Below are positions 33,673-43,579 of a stretch of 64,000 nucleotides of DNA, one piece after another. Where the stretch lies: the NCBI RefSeq assembly GCF_012843265.1, contig NZ_JABAIT010000020.1, positions 1 through 64,000 of the forward strand, given 5' to 3'. Each line of letters opens with the position of its first letter. The stretch's first letter is position 1. The position numbers and the translations under genes were made by a program. The notes beneath the pieces were generated by a model. It saw nothing but the letters and a program-made list of their open reading frames with translations. It had not been told where the DNA came from and ran no database searches. The DNA is from Bacillus sp. DNRA2 (GTDB lineage: Bacteria; Bacillota; Bacilli; Bacillales; Cytobacillaceae).

Positions 33673-33915
33673 ATGGATCGCATGTATAGAGTATTAGGTT
33701 TTTGGACTGGTATTTTTGCAGTTATGTTTTATTTAGGTGATATGTTTACAACGTCCTTAATTTTCTTCGGTCAGACTGGATTTTTCATTTTGTTAAGTTA
33801 CTTAAAATTGTCCGAACGTATGTACATTTACGTCTTCGGTGCATATTTAACGGTTTTCTTTGTAGGATTTACATACTGGTCAACCTTTATGATGGTACCG
33901 GGCGTAACTCACTAA
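33673..33915 (+). CDS. yqgY: DUF2626 family membrane protein (YqgY)
   Basis: This 80-residue protein has three hydrophobic segments and little else. It matches the YqgY/DUF2626 pattern (MDRMYRVLGFWTGIFAVMFY) of Bacilli. Its function is unknown. GGGGGGATACC precedes the ATG. It is monocistronic, with its own terminator. Confidence 0.85.
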   Translation: MDRMYRVLGFWTGIFAVMFYLGDMFTTSLIFFGQTGFFILLSYLKLSERMYIYVFGAYLTVFFVGFTYWSTFMMVPGVTH

Positions 33916-33927
33916 GATTGAGTACGC

Positions 33928-33957
33928 AAAAAAGCGATGGGCTTCCATCGCTTTTTT
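33928..33957. terminator. Bidirectional terminator after yqgY
   Basis: AAAAAAGCGATGG pairs with CCATCGCTTTTTT around a 4-nt loop. It serves yqgY and overlaps the end of the converging methyltransferase gene. Confidence 0.92.
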
Positions 33958-35056
33958 ATTTTTGCTTCGCTTCCACCCACGCATTTTCAAAGGCCAATAA
34001 TCCCTTATGTTGTAAGACAACACGGAAGGACGGACTAGGTCCTGTCGGCATAATCAAGCTGCGGATAGCCCGATTGCGCTTACTTTGTTCCGAAAACGGA
34101 TTGGGATCGAAGTGATCCTGCAGCTCCTTCAAAATCCCGATTGCCAGGAAAAATTCATCTTGACGTAATTTTTCAATGAACGTAAAGCCTGCTTTCTCCC
34201 CATAGTCAATGAACGCATCGAAATGAACATGACTGGTAATATCCATTAACCCAGGATTCTGCAACACATTTGCAATCATCTGATGTTGATAATACCCTCT
34301 TAAACTCCCATTTTTATGTGTAGGTTCCAACCATTCTTCCTTTGTATACCCATAATCAACCATCAGAGCAATACCCTTTGTTAATACCCCTGAAAGCGAT
34401 GAAATGAGCTCACACATTGCTACAGGTATTTCAATCCGCTGTCCCTCTGTTAGGTCGAGCTCTTGCTCTTTCATAAAAGCTAAAATGTATTCATTGTTTA
34501 GCGGAACATTTACCTCAACAAGCTTATCACCATCGATTGACACCATGACTTCAAACAGCGCGCCTGCCTGTTTTTCAATCACATGTACAGGTAAGGCGTC
34601 TACCAATTCATTTGAAAATAGCAGTCCCTCAAAGGGCTCTAATTCATCGAGACTACTTATCTGTTTTATTTGCTCATTAAATTGGATCTTGTCACGTTGA
34701 ATTTTACGATGATAGGGACTTGTCTCAACAATTGTATATTTTAGTGGAACTGAACAATCCCGCTGCCACTCATTGATAAAGCTTTGCGCAAATCTTCCAG
34801 TACCAGCACCTATTTCACAAATCTCCGGCTTTATCCCAAACTGTAATGCAATCTCCCTATACCATTTGGCGACCATACTTCCATAAAGATCCGAAACATT
34901 ACTGGTGGTATAAAAATCACCGTCACGGCCAATTTTCTGACCTTCCTTCATGTAATAGCCATGTTCAGGATGATAAAGTACCAATTCCATAAATTCTGCA
35001 TAAGAAATCATTCTATTAGGTAATGCTAGTAATTTTTGCTTAAGTAATTCTTTCAA
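33956..35056 (-). CDS. MidA/NDUFAF7-type SAM-dependent methyltransferase
   Basis: This protein of about 366 residues belongs to the SAM-dependent methyltransferase group once called DUF185. The SAM motif EIGAGTGRFA is present, after the family block YAEFMELVLYHPEHGYYM. A second block is LLFSNELVDALPVHV. In mitochondria the homolog methylates a complex I subunit; the bacterial substrate is unknown. Start TTG 35056 is preferred because AGAAGTGAT precedes it; an in-frame TTG at 35083 is possible. Confidence 0.85.
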   Translation of the reverse strand: MKELLKQKLLALPNRMISYAEFMELVLYHPEHGYYMKEGQKIGRDGDFYTTSNVSDLYGSMVAKWYREIALQFGIKPEICEIGAGTGRFAQSFINEWQRDCSVPLKYTIVETSPYHRKIQRDKIQFNEQIKQISSLDELEPFEGLLFSNELVDALPVHVIEKQAGALFEVMVSIDGDKLVEVNVPLNNEYILAFMKEQELDLTEGQRIEIPVAMCELISSLSGVLTKGIALMVDYGYTKEEWLEPTHKNGSLRGYYQHQMIANVLQNPGLMDITSHVHFDAFIDYGEKAGFTFIEKLRQDEFFLAIGILKELQDHFDPNPFSEQSKRNRAIRSLIMPTGPSPSFRVVLQHKGLLAFENAWVEAKQK

Positions 35057-35173
35057 ACTATCACTTCTCTCAAAATTTATCAAGTTAACACCGTTGACAT
35101 AGTGTTAACTTTGTATTATCGTTAATAGTAGCTTAACTTTATCCCCTCCCATATTAATAGAACATCCCCCCAG

Positions 35174-35205
35174 AAAAACCCTTCTCTATGAGAAGGGTTT
35201 TTTTT
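35174..35205. terminator. Terminator after the YqgX gene
   Basis: AACCCTTCTC and GAGAAGGGTT pair around a 3-nt loop, flanked by A-runs and T-runs. It lies just after the YqgX stop on the minus strand. Confidence 0.9.
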
Positions 35206-35212
35206 ACCTTTA

Positions 35213-35845
35213 CTAGAAACCGTTCAAAAACGGATTACTATCCATTTCTTTTCCAATTGTGGTATTCGGTCCATGTCCCGATAATACAATCGTTTCCTCA
35301 GGCAATCCTAATAATTTATCATGAATACTATTGATGAGTTCCTGATAATTTCCACCCGATAAATCGGTTCGACCGATGCTTCCATTAAATAAAGCATCCC
35401 CTGCCAACACCAATTTATCCTGTTCAAAATAGACTGAAATACTACCTGGTGAATGTCCAGGTGTTTCATATACACGGAAGCTAAAATCTCCAATTGTATG
35501 AATTTTCTCTTCTGTTAGGAAAACATCAGCTGGCTTGATCCTTACTAAATGACCCACACTGAAAAACTGTGATCCATTTAAAGCCGGATCTAAAAGCCAT
35601 TTTGCTTCCTTCTCATGAACATAAACTGGAATTTGATAATGATCTCTTATCACATCGACAGCACCAATATGATCAAAATGAGCATGGGTTAACAATATCC
35701 CTTGCGGCTTAACATGCAATGATTCGATAATACCAATTAATTTATCGCCTTCTTCACCGGGATCGATAACCAAACAATTATCATTATTCAATAATAAGTA
35801 ACAATTAGTTTGTAATGGTCCAAGTGGAATCTGCTTCCATTCCAT
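35213..35845 (-). CDS. yqgX: MBL-fold metallo-hydrolase (YqgX, GloB-like)
   Basis: This is a 210-residue metallo-beta-lactamase-fold hydrolase. The zinc motif THAHFDHIGAV is at about residues 53-63. Later ligands are in ETPGHSPGS, LAGDALF and LSGHGPNT. It belongs to the YqgX/glyoxalase II-like group, in which thioester hydrolysis is typical; the exact substrate is unproven. The start ATG 35845 has GGAGGTG upstream. Confidence 0.93.
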   Translation of the reverse strand: MEWKQIPLGPLQTNCYLLLNNDNCLVIDPGEEGDKLIGIIESLHVKPQGILLTHAHFDHIGAVDVIRDHYQIPVYVHEKEAKWLLDPALNGSQFFSVGHLVRIKPADVFLTEEKIHTIGDFSFRVYETPGHSPGSISVYFEQDKLVLAGDALFNGSIGRTDLSGGNYQELINSIHDKLLGLPEETIVLSGHGPNTTIGKEMDSNPFLNGF

Positions 35846-36117
35846 TTAAACACCTCCAAATCATCAAGCAATTATGTTTATTCTACAATATTTATTTGTT
35901 ATAGTAAAAGAAACCTACTCTTAATTTCACTGGTAGGAAAAATAAGTAATGTGACAATTATCGCAAACAAAATTTTTTGACCTCGACAAACAGAAAAAAA
36001 AACTATAAAATATAAACGAATGTGAATATTTAGGATATTACATACGAAGAGGGACATCTGAAGAATGCTATGTATAGTATCATTCTTCACCAACAAACGA
36101 AAAAGGGGGCTATGTTC

Positions 36118-36294
36118 ATGGGATTGGTCATAATTTTTGCATTAGTTAGCTTGCTTGCTGCTTATGGATCATTCACGGCATTAAAAAACAAAAATATTCT
36201 TGGCTTAATTTTCGGAGCTGGAAGTTTTGTCGTATTCGGTTGGTTCGCAGTGATGACGATTTTAAACTCTGGTTTCCCGACTGGAACTCATTAA
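36118..36294 (+). CDS. yqgW: DUF2759 family small membrane protein (YqgW)
   Basis: This 58-residue protein has two hydrophobic helices and ends in SGFPTGTH. It fits the DUF2759/YqgW family of Bacilli, function unknown. Start ATG 36118 has AAAAGGGGG 8 nt upstream; ATG 36112 is too close to the RBS. Confidence 0.85.
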   Translation: MGLVIIFALVSLLAAYGSFTALKNKNILGLIFGAGSFVVFGWFAVMTILNSGFPTGTH

Positions 36295-36326
36295 TTCAAA
36301 CGTTTGGATTTTTATACTTATTCAAA

Positions 36327-36364
36327 CAAAAAAAACGGACTGATTACTTCAGTCCGTTTTTTTT
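36327..36364. terminator. Bidirectional terminator between yqgW and yqgU
   Basis: AAAAAACGGACTGA pairs with TCAGTCCGTTTTTT around a 5-nt loop. It serves two converging genes. Confidence 0.92.
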
Positions 36365-36374
36365 GTAGCATTCT

Positions 36375-37520
36375 TTATTTATCAACTACTAATGATACAA
36401 GTTCCTTTGTATCAAGGATAATTATATTTTCAAGCTGATGACCATATAAACAGAATTCACCAGCAGGAGAAACGCTAATTGGTTTGTTTTCTAAGCCATC
36501 AAGGAGTAGTTCCTCCCCGTTATTACGATCAAGCTGATAACGCACCAATTGAAAGCCCTCCCTATACGTATCTGCAGCACCACTAGACTTCGGCCTCAAT
36601 GTATAAAACTCGTTTCGAGCTTGGTTAAATGTGTGTTCAGGGACAAGCCAATCGGAAAATCTCGTTAGGTGCGGAATTGAAAAGGATGCAATTGGCTTAC
36701 TGTCTTCAGATAAAAACGTGTACACTGATTGGTCAGGAGTCTTTTCATCAACCTCAATCGTTAACAGGCAATTTCGGTAGGCATAGATTTGAAATACATT
36801 TTCCAAATCAAGAGTTTCTTCCTTTGCACCATTAATCTTTTGTTTTACAAGTGGGGCAAAAAAGCTCGGATTATTCAAATCCCAATTAAGATAAATTACT
36901 TCATTCTTTGCATTCCAATTGACAAATGGCTGGTTGATAAATTTCATTTCCGTCAATTTTTTCGTTTCAATATTCAATAAAGAGACGTTATATTCCCATT
37001 GCTCGTTAAAAGCTGTGACAAGCAAAAGATTTTCATCATAGGGGTTCCAAACAAAATTTAATTCAGTTGACGTGATTGACTTTTCAACAAGCTTAGTTCC
37101 CGTTTGATCAATCACCGTTATGCTTCCCTCGGTAAGACCTGAGGATGCATGAAGCAAAATTTTATCCCGCGCAGGGCTAATGAAAGCAGATATAATGGGG
37201 AGCTTACTTTCGAAAATTTTCTCCTGTTTTCCCGACAGTAAATGATATGTATATACATTTGAGTTCTGATTTGTATTTGTGATATAAACGATCGTTTCAT
37301 CATTCAGCCAACCGACTACTTTACTAAACTCCCCTTCGGCAATTTGAAGGGGTGCTTGAATTGACGCCTTAGTATAAGTGGTCTCACGACGAGCTGATTT
37401 TTTAGCTTTGTCACTACTTGCTGATTTTTCATTATTACAAGCAGCTAAGAGTGAAATGGATAAAAAAATCAGAAATATTCCAACAAAATATGGTAAACTT
37501 TTTCTACATCTGCAATCCAT
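36375..37520 (-). CDS. yqgU: Putative lipoprotein YqgU
   Basis: This protein of about 381 residues has a lipoprotein signal; the lipobox is LLAAC. The rest looks like repeated beta-blades (WLNDETIVYIT, WNPYDENLLLVT, WNAKNEVIYLNW), suggesting a beta-propeller on the outer membrane face. Its function is unknown. Start ATG 37520 is favoured by AAGGCGGGTG upstream; GTG 37526 is the alternative. Confidence 0.85.
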   Translation of the reverse strand: MDCRCRKSLPYFVGIFLIFLSISLLAACNNEKSASSDKAKKSARRETTYTKASIQAPLQIAEGEFSKVVGWLNDETIVYITNTNQNSNVYTYHLLSGKQEKIFESKLPIISAFISPARDKILLHASSGLTEGSITVIDQTGTKLVEKSITSTELNFVWNPYDENLLLVTAFNEQWEYNVSLLNIETKKLTEMKFINQPFVNWNAKNEVIYLNWDLNNPSFFAPLVKQKINGAKEETLDLENVFQIYAYRNCLLTIEVDEKTPDQSVYTFLSEDSKPIASFSIPHLTRFSDWLVPEHTFNQARNEFYTLRPKSSGAADTYREGFQLVRYQLDRNNGEELLLDGLENKPISVSPAGEFCLYGHQLENIIILDTKELVSLVVDK

Positions 37521-37600
37521 TTCCACACCCGCCTTTTTTTTCCTACATATATCAGTACGAAATACGCCAAAAAAAGTTTCACAAAACCTTTAATAATGGC

Positions 37601-37634
37601 GATAAAAAAGCCGCATCAAATCGGCTTTTTTATC
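37601..37634 (-). terminator. Terminator after the M14 peptidase gene
   Basis: GATAAAAAAGCCG pairs perfectly with CGGCTTTTTTATC. It lies about 80 bp after the peptidase stop on the minus strand. Confidence 0.88.
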
Positions 37635-37713
37635 ATTTCAATTTAATCACAGTGATATTAATAATAATGAAAACGCGAATAGAAGACAAGATGTTTTCAC
37701 AAAATTCTATTTT

Positions 37714-38595
37714 TTATTTGTAAAAGGCCGCAAGAATAAGCGGGAGGACCTGTTTATATATTTGCGGAAATTGTGACAGCGGGAGTGGATTAATTCCCTT
37801 TCCCAGTTCAATTGTAAATCCTGGCTTACGGAATTCTTGAATAAACCAATCTTTGAAACCGGCGTGAGAATCGACGTATTGAACTGCATTATAGCCACTG
37901 ACTCTTTCAAATTCTTTCGCAATCTCGCTAGATTCGGGAGACTCAAATCCTTCATATCCCCAATAGAACTCACTGCCTTGGGTATGGAGCGCAATTAAGC
38001 GATCAAACTTCTCCTCAACGCAAAGCTTCGCCATCGCCACAGCCTCAGGTTCCGTAAGCGGAGCATCGCCAGGATAATCGCGTGAAGCTGGACCCTTAGG
38101 CTCTTTACGCTCCTTTTCAATTTCCCATTTTGCTGGAAATTGATTATTTAAATCAACTCCACGAATATTAGCCTTCCAAGCCGTAAACTCAATACGTCCA
38201 TTATTAATTTTAACCAATTCCTCCGCTAAATCTGGAGGTGGACCATTAATGACGAGGTTTACTCCATCTGGATTGACCATCGGAACAATTGAAAGCTCAA
38301 CGCGCTGATAAAACGGCAGCATAAACAGGCCATTAATAGTTTGCCAATTCGTTAAAGCTATTAGATAATCATTAACAAACTTCATGATCACCGATGTGGT
38401 AATCCATTCATTTGCATGAAAGGATGCATTAATGTGAACTTTTTTCGCGCCACCCATACCAATTTTAATTTCTGGAATAGGTGTTCCAAGGACTGATTTT
38501 CCAATGTGTTTCACTCTGATAAATGGGTACAGCTCCTTTAAAATGGCCAAATCTTGGAACAACACACGAGAGTCATACTTTTTTTGGCAATCCAC
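37714..38595 (-). CDS. M14-family gamma-D-glutamyl-diamino acid peptidase (YqgT-type)
   Basis: This is a 293-residue zinc carboxypeptidase domain. Zinc ligands are visible in HANEW and LHTQGS, and the catalytic Glu in TIELGKG. Related YqgT/Endopeptidase I enzymes cut gamma-D-Glu-diamino acid bonds in peptidoglycan stem peptides. No LysM domain or signal peptide is present, although family members often carry LysM repeats, so it may act on imported muropeptides. Start GTG 38595 has AAGGAGG 6 nt upstream. Confidence 0.88.
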   Translation of the reverse strand: MDCQKKYDSRVLFQDLAILKELYPFIRVKHIGKSVLGTPIPEIKIGMGGAKKVHINASFHANEWITTSVIMKFVNDYLIALTNWQTINGLFMLPFYQRVELSIVPMVNPDGVNLVINGPPPDLAEELVKINNGRIEFTAWKANIRGVDLNNQFPAKWEIEKERKEPKGPASRDYPGDAPLTEPEAVAMAKLCVEEKFDRLIALHTQGSEFYWGYEGFESPESSEIAKEFERVSGYNAVQYVDSHAGFKDWFIQEFRKPGFTIELGKGINPLPLSQFPQIYKQVLPLILAAFYK

Positions 38596-38651
38596 AAGAT
38601 TCCTCCTTCCCACAATACACTTTATGAAAAGGAATGAGAAAAATACCGCTA

Positions 38652-40505
38652 CTACTGTTCGCTCCGACTAAAGCGTAGCAAATCACCATTAATAATTTTA
38701 TCTGAAAAATCAAGCTCTGTTTTTGCTGCTTCGATAAATGGTTCACAGCTAGTTTTATCGCTAGCCTCACCAGTATTCTTGCGATAGCAAGTATCCTTTG
38801 TAAAGACATAATCCTTTGTAATAAAACAACCATCCCTTAACACGGTAAACTCATCTCGATTTTTCGCAAACAAGTCATCCCCAAATTGAATGGTTCCCTT
38901 TGTCGAAATTCCCAACAAGTGAAGAAGCGTTGGCTTCACATCAATTTGACCTGATACAGTTGAGATCGTTTGACCCGTTTGACCTGGGATATGAATAATA
39001 AACGGCACCCTTTGCAGCTGTGTACTTTCAAATGGTGTAATTTCTTTTCCTAGAAACTCACTCATCGCTTTGTGATGATTCTCAGAAATTCCATAATGGT
39101 CTCCATAAAGAATGATGATGCTGTTCTCGTATAAACCTTCATCCTTTAATTTCTTTATAAAGTGCTTCAATGCTTCATCAGTATATCGGACCGTTACAAA
39201 ATAGTTGTTAACCGTGTCATCATCTGAAGTAAATGGTTCAATATACCGATCTTCATCCGCAATTTCAAACGGAAAATGATTGGTTAACGTGATAAATTTT
39301 GCATAAAACGGCTGTGGCATTTCCTGTAAGTGCTGGATCGATTGTTCGAAGAATTCACGATCCTTCAGTCCCCAGCCAATCGAATTTGTTTCGTTTATAT
39401 CAAAGTCTTCCATTGCATAAAAGCGGTCATACCCCAAAGACTTGTACATGATATCGCGATTCCAAAACGTTTTATTATTGGCATGGAGAGAAGCCGTAAA
39501 ATAACCATTTTCCGATAAAATTTCAGGTGTCGCATTGTATTCATTGGCAGCGTGAGTGAAAAAGACCGCCCCTCTGCTAAGCGGATACAGTGAATTTTCA
39601 ACAATAAACTCCGAGTCCGATGTTTTTCCCTGACCAGTTTGATGATAAAATTGATCAAAGTAATAGCTTTCCTTAATAAATTCATTTAGAAAAGGTGTAA
39701 TTTCTTGACCATTGACCGTTTTGTTGATGACAAAATTTTGCATTGACTCCATCGAAACTAAGATTACATTCTTTCCTTTAGCTGCTCCGTATAATTCCGG
39801 ATTAATCCCCTTATAATTGGCATTGATGAAATTTTCAATTTCTACTAATTCACTGCCATCGGCCAACGTCCGTTGGGCGGAAGATTTAGATTGTAAAAAC
39901 ACATCATAAAGCTGGTAGTTATACGCACCGATGTTTTTGATGAGCATTTCCCGATCGAAAGTTCTTGTTAATAATTGCGGTCGCTGTGTCTCCGCTAACC
40001 CCAGATGAAAAAAGCCGATTGCAAGGGCGATGAGTAAATAAATCCGACGTTCCTGTTTGGTAAAATGGATAAACCGAAAGCGCTTTGGATTGTATTTTGT
40101 AAGTGCAAGTAAAATAAAAAAGTCAGTAAAGAAAAACAAATCAGTGATTTTTAGGAGCTCATCAAAACTGCTGCCGAGATCGGTTAAATTGCTTGTTTGG
40201 AACAGTACCGGAATCGTTAAAAAGTCATTAAAAAACCGATAAAACAGTACGTTCCCTAATAACAAAGCCGACAATAAAAAATGGGCCATCAGAATGTAGC
40301 GAACTCGTTTCGTTTCCTTTAAGAACAAACTAATGCCAAAAATAAATAATAGAAAACTAAGTGGATTAATCAACAATATGATTTCTTGAATGATATTATC
40401 TATTTTTATATCAAAACAAGTTTTATAGACGATGTAAGTTTTTATCCATAGCAATAGAGCCGCAATATAAATCATCGGCTGTTTTGCCTGTATTTTGTTT
40501 AGCAT
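38652..40505 (-). CDS. yqgS: Lipoteichoic acid synthase family protein (LtaS/YqgS)
   Basis: This 617-residue protein has five N-terminal membrane spans (about residues 10-175) and a large extracellular sulfatase-type domain. The catalytic Thr lies in [10 protein letters not shown] (about residue 289), and YGDHYG, SLHANN and ILYGDH give metal ligands. It polymerises glycerol phosphate for LTA. Several paralogs exist in Bacillus; the position next to glcK matches YqgS. The start ATG has GGAGGTGCACCT upstream. Confidence 0.92.
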   Translation of the reverse strand: MLNKIQAKQPMIYIAALLLWIKTYIVYKTCFDIKIDNIIQEIILLINPLSFLLFIFGISLFLKETKRVRYILMAHFLLSALLLGNVLFYRFFNDFLTIPVLFQTSNLTDLGSSFDELLKITDLFFFTDFFILLALTKYNPKRFRFIHFTKQERRIYLLIALAIGFFHLGLAETQRPQLLTRTFDREMLIKNIGAYNYQLYDVFLQSKSSAQRTLADGSELVEIENFINANYKGINPELYGAAKGKNVILVSMESMQNFVINKTVNGQEITPFLNEFIKESYYFDQFYHQTGQGKTSDSEFIVENSLYPLSRGAVFFTHAANEYNATPEILSENGYFTASLHANNKTFWNRDIMYKSLGYDRFYAMEDFDINETNSIGWGLKDREFFEQSIQHLQEMPQPFYAKFITLTNHFPFEIADEDRYIEPFTSDDDTVNNYFVTVRYTDEALKHFIKKLKDEGLYENSIIILYGDHYGISENHHKAMSEFLGKEITPFESTQLQRVPFIIHIPGQTGQTISTVSGQIDVKPTLLHLLGISTKGTIQFGDDLFAKNRDEFTVLRDGCFITKDYVFTKDTCYRKNTGEASDKTSCEPFIEAAKTELDFSDKIINGDLLRFSRSEQ

Positions 40506-40626
40506 AGGTGCACCTCCTAATCATTAAGCTTGTACTATGTATATTAACTCTATCATATACGTATTTCTATATAAAAAGACGAAAAAGCAACCGAAAAAGT
40601 TTCAATATTTTGGATGATTTGACTAT

Positions 40627-40659
40627 AAAAAAAAACCCGCCTACAAGACGAGTTTTTTT
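40627..40659 (-). terminator. Probable glcK terminator
   Basis: AAAAAACcCG and CGaGTTTTTTT form an AT-rich stem just after the glcK stop. It is moderately convincing. Confidence 0.6.
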
Positions 40660-40660
40660 G

Positions 40661-41632
40661 CTATTTTTTATTCAATACAAGCCATGCAGCTCCAATGACT
40701 CCTGCGTCATTACCAAGTGTCGCCAAAACAATTTGGGTTGATTTTGCCACTCGCGGGAATGCATAACGCCCAAAATACTCCCTAACAGGTGTCAACAGAA
40801 CGTCACCAGCCTTGGAAACACCACCGCCGACGACGATTTTCTCCGGATTCAATGTATTGGCTACATTTGATAAAGCGAGCCCTAAATAGCGCGCTACTTC
40901 ATCAACAACTTTCACTGCAGTTGAGTCTCCATTTCTTGCTGCATCAAACACGTCCTTTGCCGTGACAATCCCTGTTTTCCGATAGAGCTTTATGAGTTCC
41001 TCTTCCTTAACACCCGCTTGAAGCAAATAGTACTTGGCAATCTTCACAATTCCAGTTGCCGATGCGACCGTTTCGAGACAGCCTGTTTTGCCACAGTTAC
41101 ATGGTGCTCCACCTTCTATGATCACGGTTGTATGACCAATTTCACCTGCAGCACCATGGATACCTTGGACAATTTCGCCATTGACAATGACGCCCCCGCC
41201 AACACCGGTTCCTAGCGTGACACACACAACATCCTTCGCACCATTACCGGCACCTTTCCACATTTCACCCAATGCGGCACAGTTGGCATCATTATCTATG
41301 ATCGTCCGAAGTGAAGTATCTTTTTCCATGATTTCTTGCAGTGGATAGGCGTTTTTCCAACCTAAATTCACCGCTTCGTAAATCATTCCTGTTTCAAGAT
41401 CAATTGGGCCAGGTGCCCCCATCCCAATCCCGAGTAGATCCGCTTTTGTTTTCCCTAGTTCAAACAGCTTTTGCTCAAGTGCTCTGGCAATATTTTTCGT
41501 AATATTTCTGCCTTCGTTTTTCACTTCAGTGGGAATTTCCCATTTTTCGATGATTTCCCCTGCTTGCGTGACAAAAGCCAGCTTTGTTGTGGTACCACCC
41601 AGGTCAACGCCAAAGATCCATTTTTCGGTCAA
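40661..41632 (-). CDS. glcK: Glucokinase, ROK family
   Basis: This is a 323-residue ROK sugar kinase. The ATP motif is DLGGTTTKLAF (about residues 9-19), the catalytic Asp lies in DNDANCAALGE, and the ROK zinc motif is CNCGKTGCLE. It phosphorylates glucose at C6. Start TTG 41632 has AGGTG 6 nt upstream. GTG 41641 overlaps the yqgQ stop by 4 bp and is a reasonable alternative. It is cotranscribed with yqgQ, as in Bacillus subtilis. Confidence 0.95.
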   Translation of the reverse strand: MTEKWIFGVDLGGTTTKLAFVTQAGEIIEKWEIPTEVKNEGRNITKNIARALEQKLFELGKTKADLLGIGMGAPGPIDLETGMIYEAVNLGWKNAYPLQEIMEKDTSLRTIIDNDANCAALGEMWKGAGNGAKDVVCVTLGTGVGGGVIVNGEIVQGIHGAAGEIGHTTVIIEGGAPCNCGKTGCLETVASATGIVKIAKYYLLQAGVKEEELIKLYRKTGIVTAKDVFDAARNGDSTAVKVVDEVARYLGLALSNVANTLNPEKIVVGGGVSKAGDVLLTPVREYFGRYAFPRVAKSTQIVLATLGNDAGVIGAAWLVLNKK

Positions 41633-41637
41633 GTCCC

Positions 41638-41850
41638 TCACCTGTTTCTTTCTTTTTGTTCTCTTTCAAATTGAATTTCATGACGTAAAACCTGGAGTGC
41701 GACTTGAAGTTCATTTTTATCAATTAATTTTGAAAAATAAAGCTCTTTAATTTCTTCCTCCATGAGTTCAAGCGTCGCCAATCGGTCTCCAACATAAATA
41801 ACCGTACCAAAGCGTTTTAAAAATTGTTGAATATCATAAATTGTTTTCAT
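41638..41850 (-). CDS. yqgQ: YqgQ family protein (DUF910)
   Basis: This 70-residue helical protein of the YqgQ family starts MKTIYDIQQFLKRFG and has a charged C-terminal helix. It is a conserved partner of glcK in Bacilli, sometimes suggested to bind nucleic acid. Start ATG 41850 fits homologs; the upstream in-frame start at 41865 has no RBS. Confidence 0.9.
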   Translation of the reverse strand: MKTIYDIQQFLKRFGTVIYVGDRLATLELMEEEIKELYFSKLIDKNELQVALQVLRHEIQFEREQKERNR

Positions 41851-41937
41851 TGCTCTACCCCACATTCCTCATTCAACTCAAATTATAAAGCAAACGAGAA
41901 AAGGGCTCAAGCGATATAACGTGCATCGTGCTAACAT

Positions 41938-41962
41938 AATCAAAGGACCTAAACCTTTGATT
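41938..41962 (-). terminator. Hairpin after the SpoVAF-like gene
   Basis: AATCAAAGG (41938-41946) pairs with CCTTTGATT (41954-41962), directly after the stop. Only a short T-rich stretch follows on the minus strand, so termination strength is uncertain. Confidence 0.55.
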
Positions 41963-41963
41963 C

Positions 41964-43427
41964 TTAACGGTCTGGGTCCTTTGGATGCAAAAAGCGTGGT
42001 CTTCTATTTTTTAACGGGATTGGAGCACGGAATAATACGTCACGGAATGCCCGATAATTAAAAGGGATAAATGGCCATAGGTAAGGGACTCCGAACGAAT
42101 TCATTCTTGCCAGCATGATAATGAATAAGACAATGCCTATCATGATTCCGTAAGCATGGAACATTCCTGTTAAAATCAGTAGCACAATTCGTATCACACG
42201 GTTTGCGAGTGACATTTCGTAGCTTGGTGTAGCAAATGTCCCGATACCGGCAACCGCCAAATACAAAATGACTTCGTTTGTAAATAATCCTACCTCAACA
42301 GCAACCTGTCCAATCATCAATGCCGCCACAAGTCCAAGTGCCGTTGCCAATGATGAAGGCGTATGAATCGCCGCCATCCGCAAAATATCCATCCCAATTT
42401 CCGCTAATAAAAATTGCAGCAAAAGGGGAACTTTACCCGGCTCATTTGGTCCGATAAACGCCATACTCTTTGGAACCAATTCAGGATCAATCGCAAATAA
42501 ATACCAGATTGGTAATAAAAATATCGATGCCCAAACTGCAAAATGGCGAACAAGGCGTAAATACGCACCAATGACAGGTTTATTTCGGTACTCCTCCGCA
42601 TGCTGTAAATGATGCCAGAACGTGGTTGGAGTGATCATTACACTCGGTGAACCGTCCACCATAACAAGTACATGTCCCTCATACAGATGAGTTGCTGCCG
42701 TATCTGGGCGCTCTGTGTACCGTACAACCGGATAGGGATTGAAATGTCGCCCCGAAATAAATTCCTCTACCGTCTTCTCAGCCATCGGCAGACCATCGGT
42801 ATCAATTTTTGATATAGAGTCCTTCACCTGCTTGACGATTTCCGGGTCGGCAATGTCATCGATGTAACAAATGACAATATCGGTTTTCGAACGTCTCCCC
42901 ACTTGTAAATATTCCATTCGCAGTGTTCGGTCGCGAACTCTTCGTCTTGTCAGAGCTGTGTTAAACACGATTGTTTCAACAAAGCCGTCACGCGAGCCAC
43001 GCACGACTCTCTCAATGTCCGGCTCTTGTGGACCACGAACGGGATAGGTCCGAGCATCAATCAAAATGATTTGGTCAATTCCATCTATAACCAATGCCGT
43101 CGGTCCAGCTAATACGGTATCAACAACCTTATCCAAATCATCCTCTGTAGCTATTTCAACATAAGGAAGATTGGTTTTCATCAATTTCTCGAGCGCATTA
43201 GGCTCAAGCTCTTCTTTTTCAAGCTTTGCTAAAAACTTCATTAAAAGGTGGAGGAGATCATCTTTTACGAGACCATCTATTAAAAAAAGCGTCATATTAC
43301 GCCCAGCGTATTCGAGATCCAGCTGAATCACATCAAAGCTTTTACCTACTCCGAGTTCTGTTTTTAAAAAGGATATATTTTCATCAAAATTCTTTTTCAC
43401 AGGATTTTTCATTGGTTTATCTGTCAT
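41964..43427 (-). CDS. SpoVAF-like spore germination protein (GerA A-subunit family)
   Basis: This is a 487-residue GerAA/SpoVAF-family protein. A soluble N-terminal domain (about residues 1-275) is followed by about five membrane spans. Blocks typical of the family are VDGIDQIILIDARTYPVRGPQEPD, RGSRDGFVETIVFNTALTRRR and FEGHVLV-like YEGHVLVMVDGSPS. Length and C-terminus fit SpoVAF better than nutrient receptor A subunits. It stands alone, without spoVA neighbours or gerB/gerC. Start ATG 43427 is preferred; TTG 43436 is possible. Confidence 0.85.
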   Translation of the reverse strand: MTDKPMKNPVKKNFDENISFLKTELGVGKSFDVIQLDLEYAGRNMTLFLIDGLVKDDLLHLLMKFLAKLEKEELEPNALEKLMKTNLPYVEIATEDDLDKVVDTVLAGPTALVIDGIDQIILIDARTYPVRGPQEPDIERVVRGSRDGFVETIVFNTALTRRRVRDRTLRMEYLQVGRRSKTDIVICYIDDIADPEIVKQVKDSISKIDTDGLPMAEKTVEEFISGRHFNPYPVVRYTERPDTAATHLYEGHVLVMVDGSPSVMITPTTFWHHLQHAEEYRNKPVIGAYLRLVRHFAVWASIFLLPIWYLFAIDPELVPKSMAFIGPNEPGKVPLLLQFLLAEIGMDILRMAAIHTPSSLATALGLVAALMIGQVAVEVGLFTNEVILYLAVAGIGTFATPSYEMSLANRVIRIVLLILTGMFHAYGIMIGIVLFIIMLARMNSFGVPYLWPFIPFNYRAFRDVLFRAPIPLKNRRPRFLHPKDPDR

Positions 43428-43579
43428 CCCTGCCAATCCCCCTAGCCCTTGTCAGTACATGTTTTTTACATATTACATATCCATCATCGACAACAACAAG
43501 GAAAAACATACCAGTTTTATTTCCTAGAAAATACGAATGCTTACTGAAAAATAGTCTGTGTTTTAGCTTAGTGTTGATT

